From: Sphingomonas koreensis
Lineage (GTDB): Bacteria; Pseudomonadota; Alphaproteobacteria; Sphingomonadales; Sphingomonadaceae
Direction: 5' to 3'
Assembly (NCBI RefSeq): GCF_002797435.1
Contig: NZ_PGEN01000001.1
Span: forward strand, 2,850,501-2,914,500
Length of the DNA: 64,000 nucleotides
Program-made: the position numbers and the translations under genes
Part shown: piece by piece, positions 43,558 through 53,006 of the stretch
Layout: each line of letters starts with the position of its first letter
How positions within the stretch are numbered: the first letter of the stretch is position 1
The notes under the pieces: model-generated
Told to the model about the DNA's origin: nothing
Seen by the model: only the letters and a program-made list of their open reading frames with translations
Database searches by the model: none

Positions 43558-45077
43558 GCCGCCAGCTCCGGCAGGAGAGCGGCGTAGTCGGCGGCGCGCG
43601 TCGTCTTCACCTCCATCCTGGGCAGGTGCGGATAGGCGGTTAGATCGAGCCGGGCAGGCCGACGCTCGATGCGCGCAAGCGCGATCTGCTTGATCGCATC
43701 GAAGCCGATCGCACCGATATGGATCGCCTCGTTCACCGCGAAGGTGACCACCTCCATCGGGAGCGCTTCCAGAAGGCGCAGCACCTGGATGAACTCGCGC
43801 TTGCCCTTGTTGCCCATCCGCGCCTCCAGAAGATGGCGCAGATGCTGGAACACCTCGGGCAGATCCCAGCCCTGAAGTGCGGCGGCCTGGTCAAGGGCTC
43901 CAGGCTTGCTCTCGATCAGCGCCAGGTAATGCAGTGGGTTCGCCACGAACATGGCTTCGCCATAGCAGCGCGGATGGCGGGCGATCTCCTCGCCGCCGCA
44001 CAAGATGACGACCTGATCGACGAAGCCCTTCACCACCACGTCCTGGAAGCCGTAGCGGGTCGGAACCGAGTAGTCGTTGGTCCGGTAGCGCACCAGCGCG
44101 GTCGAGGAGACGCGCGCAGCCCTGGTTTCACACGGCTCGAACGTCCCGACCGGCACAGGACACATTGCCGCGAGATCGGCCACGAGCCGTTCGCCGATCG
44201 TCTGGCTGTGCCGCCCAGCCCGCTCTTCCTGCCGGGCGCGGCAGCGGCGTTCCAGTTCGGCATTGAAGGCATCGTAGCTCGCCGCGTGCGGGATCGGCAC
44301 CATGAAGTGCGTTCGGGCGTGCTTCACCAGCCCTTCGACTTTCCCCTTGTCGTTGCCCTTGCCGGGGCGACCGAAGCGATCCGTGAACAGGTAATGGCTG
44401 ACCAGACCGGTAAACGCACGGGTGCGCTCGCGCTTACCGTCGCCGCAAATCTTCGCGACCGCGATCGTGGTATTATCGTACAGGATCGAGCGCGGCACAG
44501 CGCCGAAGAAAGCGAACGCCGACACGTGCCCGTCGAGAAACGCCTCGGTCGTCTCCGCCGGATAGGCCTTCACGAAGCAGGCGTCCGATTGTGGCAGGTC
44601 CATGCAGAAGAAATGCACCTTCTGCCGGACGCCGCCGATCACGCCCACCGCCTCGCCAAAATCCACCTGCGCGTGGCCCGGTGGATGCGCCAGCGGTACG
44701 AACGTCTCGCGGCCGCGCGCCCGGCATTGCCGGACATAATCCTTCACCACCGTGTAGCCGCCACCGTAGCCATGCTCGTCGCGCAGGCGCTCGAAAATCC
44801 GCTTGGCCGTGTGCCGCTGCTTCATCGGCGCCGTCCGGTCTTCCGCCAGGATCCGGTCGATCACCGGCAACAACGATCCCAGCTTCGGCTTCGCCACGGG
44901 CTTCGTGCGCGTGTAGCCCGGCGGCAGCGAAAACCGGCACATCTTCGAAATCGTTTCACGGCTCAGGCCGAACACTTTCGCCGCTTCCCGTTGGCTGTTC
45001 CCTTCCACGAACACAAAACGACGAACCGCTGCGTAGACCTCCACGGCAAACATCCCTGGCCGCTCCAAAAGGAGCAA
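43554..45077 (-). CDS. istA: IS21 transposase IstA (copy 2)
   Basis: A 507-aa DDE transposase identical in translation to the copy at 32280, with an intact triad (VDFGE, YDNTT, GKVEG). No frameshift or premature stop is present, so both copies are potentially active. Confidence 0.96.
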   Translation of the reverse strand: MLLLERPGMFAVEVYAAVRRFVFVEGNSQREAAKVFGLSRETISKMCRFSLPPGYTRTKPVAKPKLGSLLPVIDRILAEDRTAPMKQRHTAKRIFERLRDEHGYGGGYTVVKDYVRQCRARGRETFVPLAHPPGHAQVDFGEAVGVIGGVRQKVHFFCMDLPQSDACFVKAYPAETTEAFLDGHVSAFAFFGAVPRSILYDNTTIAVAKICGDGKRERTRAFTGLVSHYLFTDRFGRPGKGNDKGKVEGLVKHARTHFMVPIPHAASYDAFNAELERRCRARQEERAGRHSQTIGERLVADLAAMCPVPVGTFEPCETRAARVSSTALVRYRTNDYSVPTRYGFQDVVVKGFVDQVVILCGGEEIARHPRCYGEAMFVANPLHYLALIESKPGALDQAAALQGWDLPEVFQHLRHLLEARMGNKGKREFIQVLRLLEALPMEVVTFAVNEAIHIGAIGFDAIKQIALARIERRPARLDLTAYPHLPRMEVKTTRAADYAALLPELAA

Positions 45078-45161
45078 CCTTATCCAATGGCCGGCTTTTA
45101 CACCGCCGCGCTCAGCAAATCACCGGCGCTCCAGTGGCCTGGTTTGTCACCGCCCTGCACA

Positions 45162-45789
45162 GTTCGAAGCGGCCTATGACGTCAAGGTCATCTGGGCTTA
45201 TGGCGCGACCGAGTTTTGCGGGACGATCATCAGCTGGACCCCGGCGCTCTATGAAGCCTATCGCGACAGCAAGCGCGGCGCGATTGGAAAGGCGCTTCCC
45301 GGCATCGAACTGCGTGTCACCGACCCCGAGACGGGCGAACCCGTGGCTGCCGGCGAGGTCGGATATCTCGAAGCGATCGTGCCGGTGGTGAAGGACGGCT
45401 GGATCCGCACCACCGACCTGGTGACGATCGATATGGACGGCTTCGTCTTTCACCGCGGGCGCGGCGACGGTGCGATCGTCCGGGGCGGGTTCAAGGTGCT
45501 GCCTGAAAAGATCGTTTCGGCGTTGCAGGAGCACCCTTCGGTCCTTGACGCGGCCGTTGTCGGCCTGCCCGACGCACGGCTGGGCGAGGTTCCTGTCGCA
45601 GCGGTCGAGCTGCGCGACGGCGCACCGCGCGTCGGCGAGGAAGCGCTGCGCGACTACGCCAAGAAGATGCTGGTCGTGCACCATGTGCCGGCCCGCATTC
45701 TCATCCTTGACCAGTTGCCGCGCACGACCTCGCTCAAGGCCGATCTGGGCGCGATCCGGCGCTTGTTCGCTGAAACCGAGCCGGCCTGA
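45162..45789 (+). pseudogene. AMP-binding acyl-CoA ligase, C-terminal fragment
   Basis: About 208 residues of an ANL-superfamily CoA ligase begin exactly at the IS21 end: VIWAYGATEFCGTIIS (the A5-type YGATE), PGIELRVTDPETGEPVAAGEVG, IRTTDLVTID, GRGDGAIVRGGFKVLPEKI and PRTTSLKADLGAIR with the catalytic Lys. The N-terminal half with the P-loop is missing and is not present elsewhere in the window. It ends at a strong terminator. It probably belonged to the catabolic region to its right. Confidence 0.9.
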
Positions 45790-45810
45790 ACCCCGCCTGC
45801 CATCGGCAAT

Positions 45811-45846
45811 GAAAAGGGGAGCCGGTCGGAACCGGCTCCCCTTTTC
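45811..45846. terminator. Bidirectional rho-independent terminator
   Basis: A perfect 16-bp stem GAAAAGGGGAGCCGGT / ACCGGCTCCCCTTTTC with a CGGA loop, T-rich on each strand's exit side. It sits between the convergent CoA-ligase fragment and TonB receptor gene. Confidence 0.9.
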
Positions 45847-45864
45847 TGTTCGACGCCTGTCCCT

Positions 45865-48180
45865 TCAGAACTCGAACCGCACCTCGAAGCCATAGGTGCG
45901 TGGCGCACCGACAAACCCTGCAGTGTAGCCAAGGCCCGTATTGGCCAGTTCGGTGCCGCTCGCGACATATTCGGCGTTCAGCAGATTCTTGGCCCACAGG
46001 CTGGCGCTGATGCGGCTACCGCCGATGTCGCGCAGGTCGACCCGCGCATTCACCAGCGTATAGTCACGCATGATCGACGTCGGCGACACGCGCTGTTGCG
46101 CCGTGACCCAGTTATTGTCGGACATGTTGGTCTTTGTCTGATGGTAGAGATCGACCCGCGGCGCGAGCTCTCCGGCATTGCCAAGCGGTATGCGCAGCCC
46201 GAAATTCGCGCCGATCGTCCATTCGGGCGTTCCGGCAAATTGCGAGCCGGAAAGATCGACGCCATTGGCGATCCAGCGGCGATAGGCTGCATCGACATGG
46301 GCGATGTTGACGCCGAAATCGATGAGATCGACCGGTTGAAGCTGCAGCTCGACCTCGAAGCCCTTGATCGTCGCTTCCGCCGCATTGACGATCGTCTGGG
46401 TGAAGACCCCGTTGATGAGCGACCCCTGGTTGCGCTGGATGTTGCGATAGTCCTGGGTATAGGCGGCGATGTTCAGCCGTCCCCTGCCGGTACCCATGCG
46501 GAAATCGGTTTTCATGCCGATTTCATAGTCGGTCACGTCCTCGGGCAGGAACGGCGTGAACTGGGCCGGCGTCGTTGCGGAAATGTTGAAGCCGCCCGTG
46601 CGGTAGCCGGTGCGATGGGCGAGATAGACCAGCACACCGCGCGCGATCTTATAGTCCGCGGTGAGCGAATAGGTGAACTTGTCATAGCTCTTCGAATAGG
46701 AGGTGAGGCACGGGTTCAGCGGCACGCCCGCGCCATCGACCAGGCGGCAACTGCCATTGCTGACGATGTTGCGCGTGGTGAGCTGGCGAAGATCATGGGT
46801 CTGGCGTCCGCCTGCGGTGAATGAAAGCCCGGGCGCGAAAGACGGGCGCCAGGTGAACTGGGCAAAGGCCGAATAGCTTTGATTGCGGACCGGGTCGGCG
46901 AAGGTGACGCGGTCGCCCTGATAGATGCCGCCGGCGGAGACCCCGCCCTGACCGCCGGTCTGCTGGCGGTCGCTGCCGCGCTCGAGGAAATAGAAGCCGC
47001 CCAGGATATAGTCGAGGCTGCCGCCAAAGATCGTGCCGAGCAACTGAAGCTCGTCGCTATATTGCCGCACCGTCATGTCTTCGCGGGACGGGAAATAGGG
47101 AATGACGCTCCCGGCCGCATCGGTGAATGTCAGGCTGGACCCGTCGAGATCGAACGGGATGCTGGAACTTACGAAGCGATAGCCTGCGATGTTTTTGAGC
47201 GTGACCCCCTGGGCGATGTCGATCTCGGTCACGTTGGAGACCGAAAAGGTCTTGATCTTCGTCTTGAGGACAAGGTCGCTGGTCGTGCTGTGAAACGGCA
47301 GCGCATTCACCCGGTTGAGTTCGGCGACCACGTTGGGGGCGGAGCCGAACCCGATCCCCGGAAGCCGGCCGAGCAGCTTGTAGCCGATGCCGTTTTCGTC
47401 GGCGCGAAACCCGCTGACAACTGTCCGGTTCTCGATGCCATCCGCCGGCGACAGGGTCAGCGACACCCGCCAATTGTCCTTGTGCTCGTCATCGAGCTTC
47501 TGGCCGGTGGTGACATTGTTGGTGAACCCGTCGCGACGCTGGAGCGATCCCGCGACGCGCAGCTTGGCCCAGTCTGCCAGCGGGACGTTCACTGCGCCTT
47601 CGAGCCGCCAGGCATTATAGTTGCCGTAGCCGCCGACGACATAGCCCTCGAACTGGTCGGTCGGCGCCTGTGGCGTGATCAGCATCGCGCCGCCGGTGGT
47701 GTTGCGGCCGAACAGCGTACCCTGCGGCCCCTTTAGCACCTGAACCGATGCTACGTCGAAAAAGGCGGAGTTCAGTCCCTGCGGACGGTTCTGCACGACA
47801 TCGGCAAAATATACCGCCACCGCCGGATCCTTGGTAATATAGGGATCGAACTGGCGCTGGCCGCGGATCGCGACCTGCAGCACGTTTGAGCCGAATGCCG
47901 AGGGCTGGATCGTGAGGCCCGGTACCTTCTGGGGCAGATCCGCGACCGTGACGATGTTCGCTTCGACCAGCGAGTCCGAGGTGAGCGCGGTCACCGCGAG
48001 CGGCACGTCCTGCAGCCGTTCTTCGCGACGTCGCGCGGTAACGACGATTTCCTGCGTGCCACGCTCGAGCTGCGGATCGACTTGGGCGTCAGGCGCGCTG
48101 GTTTGGGCAAATGCCGGTGCCGTGCCCGCGGCGATGCCCATGACGAGCGGTGCCAACAGGATTCGTGTGAAGCGGGTCAT
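45865..48180 (-). CDS. TonB-dependent receptor
   Basis: A 771-aa outer-membrane receptor. The signal peptide is MTRFTRILLAPLVMGIAAG...AFA. The TonB-box-like TQEIVVTARRREERLQDVPLAV is followed by the plug: DLPQKVPGLTIQPS, VLQVAIRGQRQFDPYITKDPAVAVYFADVV and VLKGPQGTLFGRNTTGGAMLIT. The barrel ends in GFEVRFEF with a terminal Phe. This plug form is the broad sphingomonad type used for organic substrates, fitting the adjacent catabolic genes better than siderophores. The ATG at 48180 is set by the signal peptide. Confidence 0.94.
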   Translation of the reverse strand: MTRFTRILLAPLVMGIAAGTAPAFAQTSAPDAQVDPQLERGTQEIVVTARRREERLQDVPLAVTALTSDSLVEANIVTVADLPQKVPGLTIQPSAFGSNVLQVAIRGQRQFDPYITKDPAVAVYFADVVQNRPQGLNSAFFDVASVQVLKGPQGTLFGRNTTGGAMLITPQAPTDQFEGYVVGGYGNYNAWRLEGAVNVPLADWAKLRVAGSLQRRDGFTNNVTTGQKLDDEHKDNWRVSLTLSPADGIENRTVVSGFRADENGIGYKLLGRLPGIGFGSAPNVVAELNRVNALPFHSTTSDLVLKTKIKTFSVSNVTEIDIAQGVTLKNIAGYRFVSSSIPFDLDGSSLTFTDAAGSVIPYFPSREDMTVRQYSDELQLLGTIFGGSLDYILGGFYFLERGSDRQQTGGQGGVSAGGIYQGDRVTFADPVRNQSYSAFAQFTWRPSFAPGLSFTAGGRQTHDLRQLTTRNIVSNGSCRLVDGAGVPLNPCLTSYSKSYDKFTYSLTADYKIARGVLVYLAHRTGYRTGGFNISATTPAQFTPFLPEDVTDYEIGMKTDFRMGTGRGRLNIAAYTQDYRNIQRNQGSLINGVFTQTIVNAAEATIKGFEVELQLQPVDLIDFGVNIAHVDAAYRRWIANGVDLSGSQFAGTPEWTIGANFGLRIPLGNAGELAPRVDLYHQTKTNMSDNNWVTAQQRVSPTSIMRDYTLVNARVDLRDIGGSRISASLWAKNLLNAEYVASGTELANTGLGYTAGFVGAPRTYGFEVRFEF

Positions 48181-48352
48181 TCGAGGTTTCTCCCCATGAT
48201 GTTTTGCTTTTTTGTTTTGTCTTGTTGCCCGTCCGGCTGAGCCGGTTATCGAACCCGCCGGACGTGCCGGCATCCTGCCGCGCGGTTCAATGTGACGAAA
48301 CGTCAATTCCTTCCCGGAACCGAACGATCACGGATATGCTGCGGTCGCTGGT

Positions 48353-49168
48353 TCAGCCCGGCGGGGCGAGCGATGCGAGATAGGCGGTCATCGCCGCCGA
48401 AGGCCGTTTGCGAGACGGGTTGTAGAAGGGCGACAGCACGGTGAGCATCTGTTTCAGGTCGCGCTTGCGGGTCATCTTGCGGTGCCCCGCGACCCTGATC
48501 TTAGACTTCTCCCGCTGCGCCTCCGACATGCTTTCCCGGTCGATCGCGATCAGATAATCGGCCACGCCGTCCATGAAGCGGGTCAGGTGGCGATAGGCGT
48601 AGAGATAGCCCCAGCAGCGATAGAGCCATGCTAACGGGCCGCGCCCGTAAAGCGTGTGATAGACGTCGAAACAGACGTGGCGGTGCTCGAACTCTTCGGC
48701 CAGATGCCATTTCCAGAGCTCGAGTGCAGCCGGGTCGGCGCTGCGCTCGAGCAGCGGAAGGACCTGAAAAAAGGTTTCCGCATTGCTCGATCCGATCGCC
48801 TCAAACCCTTCCGAATATGCGAGGTTGAAGCGCAGGGACCGGTTCTCGAGCCAGTCCCGATATTCTGCGGCGAGCCGCTTCTCAAAGTCGATCAGGCCGG
48901 GATAACCCTTTTCGCGCAGCATCTTGTTGAAAGCGTTGTGGCGCTTGCAATGCTCGACTTCCTGCTTGTTGAAGACCTCGATATCGCGGGAGAGTTGCGG
49001 GTCGTGGCTTGCCACGCGGGGCCGCGCCTTGAGCATGACCCGGACCAGATAGGGCTCGATATGCGAGGGTACGATCGACGCCGCATTGTAATGCTGCGCC
49101 AGCTCGCTGTTGCGCGACCAGTGCGGATCGACCGAGCCGAATTCCATCTTGGGATATCGTGGGGTCAT
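48353..49168 (-). CDS. PF10118-type protein (predicted metal-dependent hydrolase), paralogue 1
   Basis: A 271-aa helical protein of the family I recall as PF10118. It has two E-x2-H pairs typical of diiron or other two-metal four-helix proteins: NKQEVEHCKRHNAFNK and WHLAEEFEHRHVCFDVYH. Other conserved segments are SLRFNLAYSEGFEAIG and LYRCWGYLYAYRHLTRF. It resembles the gene at 62125-62958, and both flank the catabolic gene set. Ferritin-like oxygenation chemistry is possible, but the activity is not known. Confidence 0.8.
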   Translation of the reverse strand: MTPRYPKMEFGSVDPHWSRNSELAQHYNAASIVPSHIEPYLVRVMLKARPRVASHDPQLSRDIEVFNKQEVEHCKRHNAFNKMLREKGYPGLIDFEKRLAAEYRDWLENRSLRFNLAYSEGFEAIGSSNAETFFQVLPLLERSADPAALELWKWHLAEEFEHRHVCFDVYHTLYGRGPLAWLYRCWGYLYAYRHLTRFMDGVADYLIAIDRESMSEAQREKSKIRVAGHRKMTRKRDLKQMLTVLSPFYNPSRKRPSAAMTAYLASLAPPG

Positions 49169-49301
49169 GGTGGCGGGATAGGCCAGCCTTGCCCGCGCGC
49201 CCATATTGTCGCGTCATTCAGCATATGGGTGATGGAGCGGCCTTGCCTCTTGTTCCGGTACGAGATGCGGCAAAGGGTGGCGCAAAGCCGGAGAGGAATT
49301 C

Positions 49302-50840
49302 ATGAGCAAAGCGACGCTGCCGCATCTCGCGCACCATGCGAGGGAAACGCCCGACCGGCCTGCGGTGATCATGGCTGGCGCGGGCACGCTGCTGACCTAT
49401 GCCGAACTCGAAGCGCGTTCGGATGCACTGGCCGGCCAGCTTGCGGCAGAAGGCATCAAGGCCGAGGACCATGTCGCGATCCTGATGGAAAATCGCGCGG
49501 ACTTCATGGTCGCGGCCTGGGCCGCGCAGCGCGCCGGCCTCTACTATACACCGGTCAACTGGCATCTGACCGCCGACGAGGTCGGCTATATCGTGCAGGA
49601 CTGCGGTGCACGCGCGATCCTGTCGAGCGAGGCAAGGCGCGACGTGCTGGCTGGGGTGGCCGAGACCTGCGCCGATGTGGCGATCTGGTTGTGCGATCGC
49701 GGCGGCCCCTCCGGATTTGCACCCGAAAACGGTGACCCGCCGGCGGCGGCAGACTATGCGTCGCTCGAAGGTTCCTCGATGATCTATTCGTCCGGCACAT
49801 CCGGGCGACCCAAGGGAATCAAGCGCCGCATCACGGGCGCGGCGTTCGGCCAGCTTGGCGCGGGCGACCAGATGCTTCGCGGCCTCTATGCCTGGGACGC
49901 GGAGACGATCTGCCTCAACCCCTCGCCCTTGTACCATGCCGGGCCGCTCAATTTCGCGATGTCGACCCACCGGTCGGGCGGAACGGTCGTGCTGATGCGC
50001 GACTTCGATCCGCTCGAGGCGCTCGAGGCGATCGGGAAATACCGGGTGAACAAGGCCTGGCTGGTGCCGACGATGATGATCCGCATGCTCAAGGTGCCGG
50101 ATCGCGATCGCTATGACATCAGCAGCATCACGCATGCGGTCCACACCGCGGCGCCCTGTCCGCAGGATACCAAGCGGGCCATGATCGACTGGTGGGGACC
50201 GGTGCTCTACGAATTCTACGCCGCGACCGAAGGCAATGGTCTGACCGCGATCACGCCGCAGGAATGGCTGGCACATCCCGGTTCGGTGGGGCGCTCGCCC
50301 GATGTCCGGATCGTCGGGGAGGATGGCGCGGTGCTGCCGGCCGGCGAGGTGGGCGTGATCTATTTCGCGTCGGACTGGACGGTGTTCGAATATCACAATG
50401 ATCCGGCCAAGACCGCCGAAGCGCATGACCGCAACGGTTGGACCACGATCGGCGACATGGGATATCTGGACGAGGAGGGCTATCTCTACCTCACCGACCG
50501 CAAGACCAACATGATCATCGCCGGCGGGGTGAACATCTACCCGCAAGAGGCGGAGAATGTGCTCGCCGTCCATCCGGCGATCGAGGATGTCGCGGTGATC
50601 GGCGTGCCGCACCCCGAATATGGCGAAGAGGTGAAGGCCGTGGTGCAGCTGGCGGCCGGACAGTCCGCATCGGCTGAACTGGCCGCCGAACTGGTGGCGC
50701 ACTGCCAGTCGAAGCTGGCCAAATACAAATGTCCACGCAGCGTCGATTTTGTCGAGGCGCTGCCGCGCATGCCCAACGGCAAGCTGCTCAAGCGCGACTT
50801 GCGCGCGCGCTACTGGAACGACGCGAAGATCCGCATCTGA
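49302..50840 (+). CDS. Acyl-CoA synthetase (AMP-forming)
   Basis: A 512-aa ANL-superfamily ligase that activates a carboxylic acid as CoA thioester. It shows the P-loop MIYSSGTSGRPKGIKR, LYEFYAATEGNG (A5), LDEEGYLYLTDRKTNMIIAGGVNIYPQEAE and PRMPNGKLLKRDLRARYW with the catalytic Lys. It is complete and stands as a single rightward gene between leftward genes, consistent with an upper step in a catabolic pathway. The substrate cannot be told from the sequence. Confidence 0.94.
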   Translation: MSKATLPHLAHHARETPDRPAVIMAGAGTLLTYAELEARSDALAGQLAAEGIKAEDHVAILMENRADFMVAAWAAQRAGLYYTPVNWHLTADEVGYIVQDCGARAILSSEARRDVLAGVAETCADVAIWLCDRGGPSGFAPENGDPPAAADYASLEGSSMIYSSGTSGRPKGIKRRITGAAFGQLGAGDQMLRGLYAWDAETICLNPSPLYHAGPLNFAMSTHRSGGTVVLMRDFDPLEALEAIGKYRVNKAWLVPTMMIRMLKVPDRDRYDISSITHAVHTAAPCPQDTKRAMIDWWGPVLYEFYAATEGNGLTAITPQEWLAHPGSVGRSPDVRIVGEDGAVLPAGEVGVIYFASDWTVFEYHNDPAKTAEAHDRNGWTTIGDMGYLDEEGYLYLTDRKTNMIIAGGVNIYPQEAENVLAVHPAIEDVAVIGVPHPEYGEEVKAVVQLAAGQSASAELAAELVAHCQSKLAKYKCPRSVDFVEALPRMPNGKLLKRDLRARYWNDAKIRI

Positions 50841-51581
50841 TCAGTGAAAGGTGCGGCCGCCATCGACTGCCAGCACCGTGCCGGTGACATAGGAGGAGGC
50901 TTCGCTGCTCAGGAACAGGATCGCCTCGGCGAGCTCAGAGGGCCGTGCGACCCGCTTCATGGCATATTGCTGGACGAATGGCGCGTCGTCCGGGCGCGCA
51001 TAGCCACCGAGCACGCCCTGGACCATCGGCGTATCGACGATACCCGGGGCGACGACATTGGCGCGGATCCTGGGTGCGAGCTCCGCGCCCAGTGCCTTGG
51101 TGAAGGCGACAAGCCCCGCCTTGGTCGCAGCATAGGCGGCGATGCCCGGCGCGTTGGGCAACAGCGCCTGCCCCGAGGCGATGTTGACGATCGTCGCGTT
51201 CCCGGTGACCTGCAAATGGGGCAAGGCCGCGCGACAGATCAGATAGGGCGCGGTCAGGTTGATCGCGACGAACCGGTCCCAGCTTTCGCGGTCAAGCGCG
51301 TCGAGCGGCTGCGATCCGGCGATGCCCGCGCCATTCACGATGCCGTCGATCCCGCCCATCGCCTGCGCCGCCTTCGCTACGGCCGCGAGCAATTGAGCTT
51401 CGTCCGCCAGATCGGCGAGCACTGCCGTTCCACCGCTTGCCTGGGCCGCCGATCGCAAGAGGTCGTCGCTGCGATCCAGCAGCGCCAGCGCCGCGCCTTC
51501 GCGAGCGAATAACTCGGCCGTCGCGCGACCGATGCCGGAGGCCGCGCCGGTGATCAGGATCCGTCGCCCGGCCAGCTTCAT
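50841..51581 (-). CDS. SDR family oxidoreductase
   Basis: A 246-aa classical short-chain dehydrogenase: cofactor motif ILITGAASGIGRATAELFA, ADLADEAQL, NGAGIAG, catalytic Ser and Tyr-x3-Lys in IVNIASGQALLPN and AAYAATKAGLVAFT, and C-terminal YVTGTVLAVDGGRTFH. Asp at the end of beta-2 (LLDRS) suggests NAD. It overlaps the stop of the MFS gene upstream by 4 bp, forming an operon with it. Confidence 0.92.
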   Translation of the reverse strand: MKLAGRRILITGAASGIGRATAELFAREGAALALLDRSDDLLRSAAQASGGTAVLADLADEAQLLAAVAKAAQAMGGIDGIVNGAGIAGSQPLDALDRESWDRFVAINLTAPYLICRAALPHLQVTGNATIVNIASGQALLPNAPGIAAYAATKAGLVAFTKALGAELAPRIRANVVAPGIVDTPMVQGVLGGYARPDDAPFVQQYAMKRVARPSELAEAILFLSSEASSYVTGTVLAVDGGRTFH

Positions 51582-52915
51582 GCCACGGCCTCCGCCGCCC
51601 GCCGCGCAGGTGCCAGCGCCAGCCGGAACAGGGCGGCCGCACACAGACCTACAACCACATACATGATCGTCAGCGACCAATGGACCTGCATCGGATCGTG
51701 AAGCACGAAGGTGGTGATGAACGCGACCGAGGGCGGTCCAAGGCACATGCCCATCAGGTTGAACACCAGCACGAACAGCGCGGAAATACGCCCGCGATAT
51801 TCATTGGGTGTCACGATCTGGAGGTGCGCGACGGCCGGGCCGGTGAACGGCTGGAGAAAATGGAGCAGCGCATAGGCCGGGATGAACAGCCAGAGGATGC
51901 CATCGGCAAGCTGGAAGGCGATGATCGCCATCGCGACGCCGATCAGGCAGGCATAGACGAAGTATCGCAGATGCGCGTCGCGCTGGCCGCGCGCGAACCA
52001 GCGATCGACGAACCAGCCACCGAAGATGAAACCGGGAATGCCGCTGAGCGCGCCGACGGTGCCGAGAATGATGCCGACCTCCGCAACACCGAGGCCGTAG
52101 CGGCGCATCAGCATCGCCGGTGCCCAGGCCGCAGTGCCGTAGGCCATGACCGCGACCAGCCCGAAGCCGAGGAAATGACAGATGAAATAGCGGCGGTTGG
52201 CGAGGAGGAAGTGCATCACGCCCCGATCGGGAGCGTCAAGGTCGAGCTGGCGGTGCCGGCGAACCGGCTCGGGAACGAGGAACATCAGGGCGGCGATGCC
52301 GACGCCGGGCAGCCCGGTGACGAGGAAGACCAGCTGCCACGGCTCCAGCACGCCGACACCCGGCAATGCCATGGCACCCATCGCCTCGAACTTCGCGATC
52401 AGTGCGCCCCCTGCCATATAGGCGAGCGCGCCGCCGATCGACGATCCCGTCGCGAATACGCCCAGCGCCAGGGCCAGGCGTCTTGGCGGAAACAGGTCGG
52501 CGATCATCGAATAGGCAGCGGGCGACAGCGACGCCTCCCCGACACCCACGCCGAAACGAGCCAGAAGCAGATGGGTGTAGGTGGAGGCGAGCCCGCAAGC
52601 ACCCGCCGCCAGCGACCACAGGGTCATGCCGAAATAGATGATCTTGCGCCGTGAATAGCGATCGACGAGCCATCCGATCGGCAAGCCGAACACGGCATAG
52701 AACAGGCCGAACGCCACGCCCTGGAGCAGTCCGATCTCGAAATCGCTGACGCCGAGGCTGGCCTTGATCGGTTCGACCATGAGCGAGATGATCTGCCGGT
52801 CGAGATACGACATGATCGCGACGAGCAGCAGGATCGTCACGCTGAACCAGGCGATGCGCGGCGAAACCGCCGATTGGACGTCGGCTTCCGCAGCAACCGT
52901 GTCGACTGTCCTCAT
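51578..52915 (-). CDS. MFS transporter
   Basis: A 445-aa major-facilitator permease with about 12 membrane segments. It has MSYLDRQIISLMVEPIK, the loop-2/3 motif GWLVDRYSRRKIIYFGM, GVGVGEASLSPAAYSMIADLFPPRRLALALGVF and FIFGGWFVDRW in the second half. The pattern is of the spinster/glucarate-like group seen in sphingomonad catabolic clusters. It is in an operon with the SDR downstream and likely imports or exports a substrate of the pathway. Confidence 0.93.
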   Translation of the reverse strand: MRTVDTVAAEADVQSAVSPRIAWFSVTILLLVAIMSYLDRQIISLMVEPIKASLGVSDFEIGLLQGVAFGLFYAVFGLPIGWLVDRYSRRKIIYFGMTLWSLAAGACGLASTYTHLLLARFGVGVGEASLSPAAYSMIADLFPPRRLALALGVFATGSSIGGALAYMAGGALIAKFEAMGAMALPGVGVLEPWQLVFLVTGLPGVGIAALMFLVPEPVRRHRQLDLDAPDRGVMHFLLANRRYFICHFLGFGLVAVMAYGTAAWAPAMLMRRYGLGVAEVGIILGTVGALSGIPGFIFGGWFVDRWFARGQRDAHLRYFVYACLIGVAMAIIAFQLADGILWLFIPAYALLHFLQPFTGPAVAHLQIVTPNEYRGRISALFVLVFNLMGMCLGPPSVAFITTFVLHDPMQVHWSLTIMYVVVGLCAAALFRLALAPARRAAEAVA

Positions 52916-53006
52916 CCCCTGGCCTCATTTCCTTGTTTTCGGGCATGATGGGTCAAGCCCAGGCGCCGGTCACGCCTTCGCGCCGATTGCGCACATCTAT
53001 GCTCGA

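Larger units (their letters stand above)
30071..45161. other. Mosaic accessory (genomic island-like) region
   Basis: From the tRNA-Ala 3' end to the right end of the second IS21 copy the content is mobile or foreign: regulators, truncated genes, IS21 twice, IS91, an integrase fragment and a predicted conflict locus. By eye the stretch at about 37.4-42.6 kb is less GC-rich than the flanks. No intact integrase and no second copy of the tRNA 3' end was noticed, so the original element cannot be delimited. Confidence 0.6.
42603..45161 (-). mobile_element. IS21-family insertion sequence, copy 2
   Basis: A 2559-bp copy matching the first IS21 in length, orientation and all translated frames. It starts TGTCAACGGCGGTCGG and ends, read inward, TGTGCAGGGCGGTGAC. 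Flanks are GGCTCG on the left and GTTCGA on the right, so no target duplication is seen. It cuts the third gene of the conflict operon on the left and a CoA-ligase gene on the right, implying deletion of the intervening DNA. Confidence 0.93.

Noticed and set aside
31329..45161. Intact composite transposon bounded by the two IS21 copies
   Set aside because: No target duplication at the outer ends, and the inner flanks are cut genes, so a simple composite insertion does not fit.
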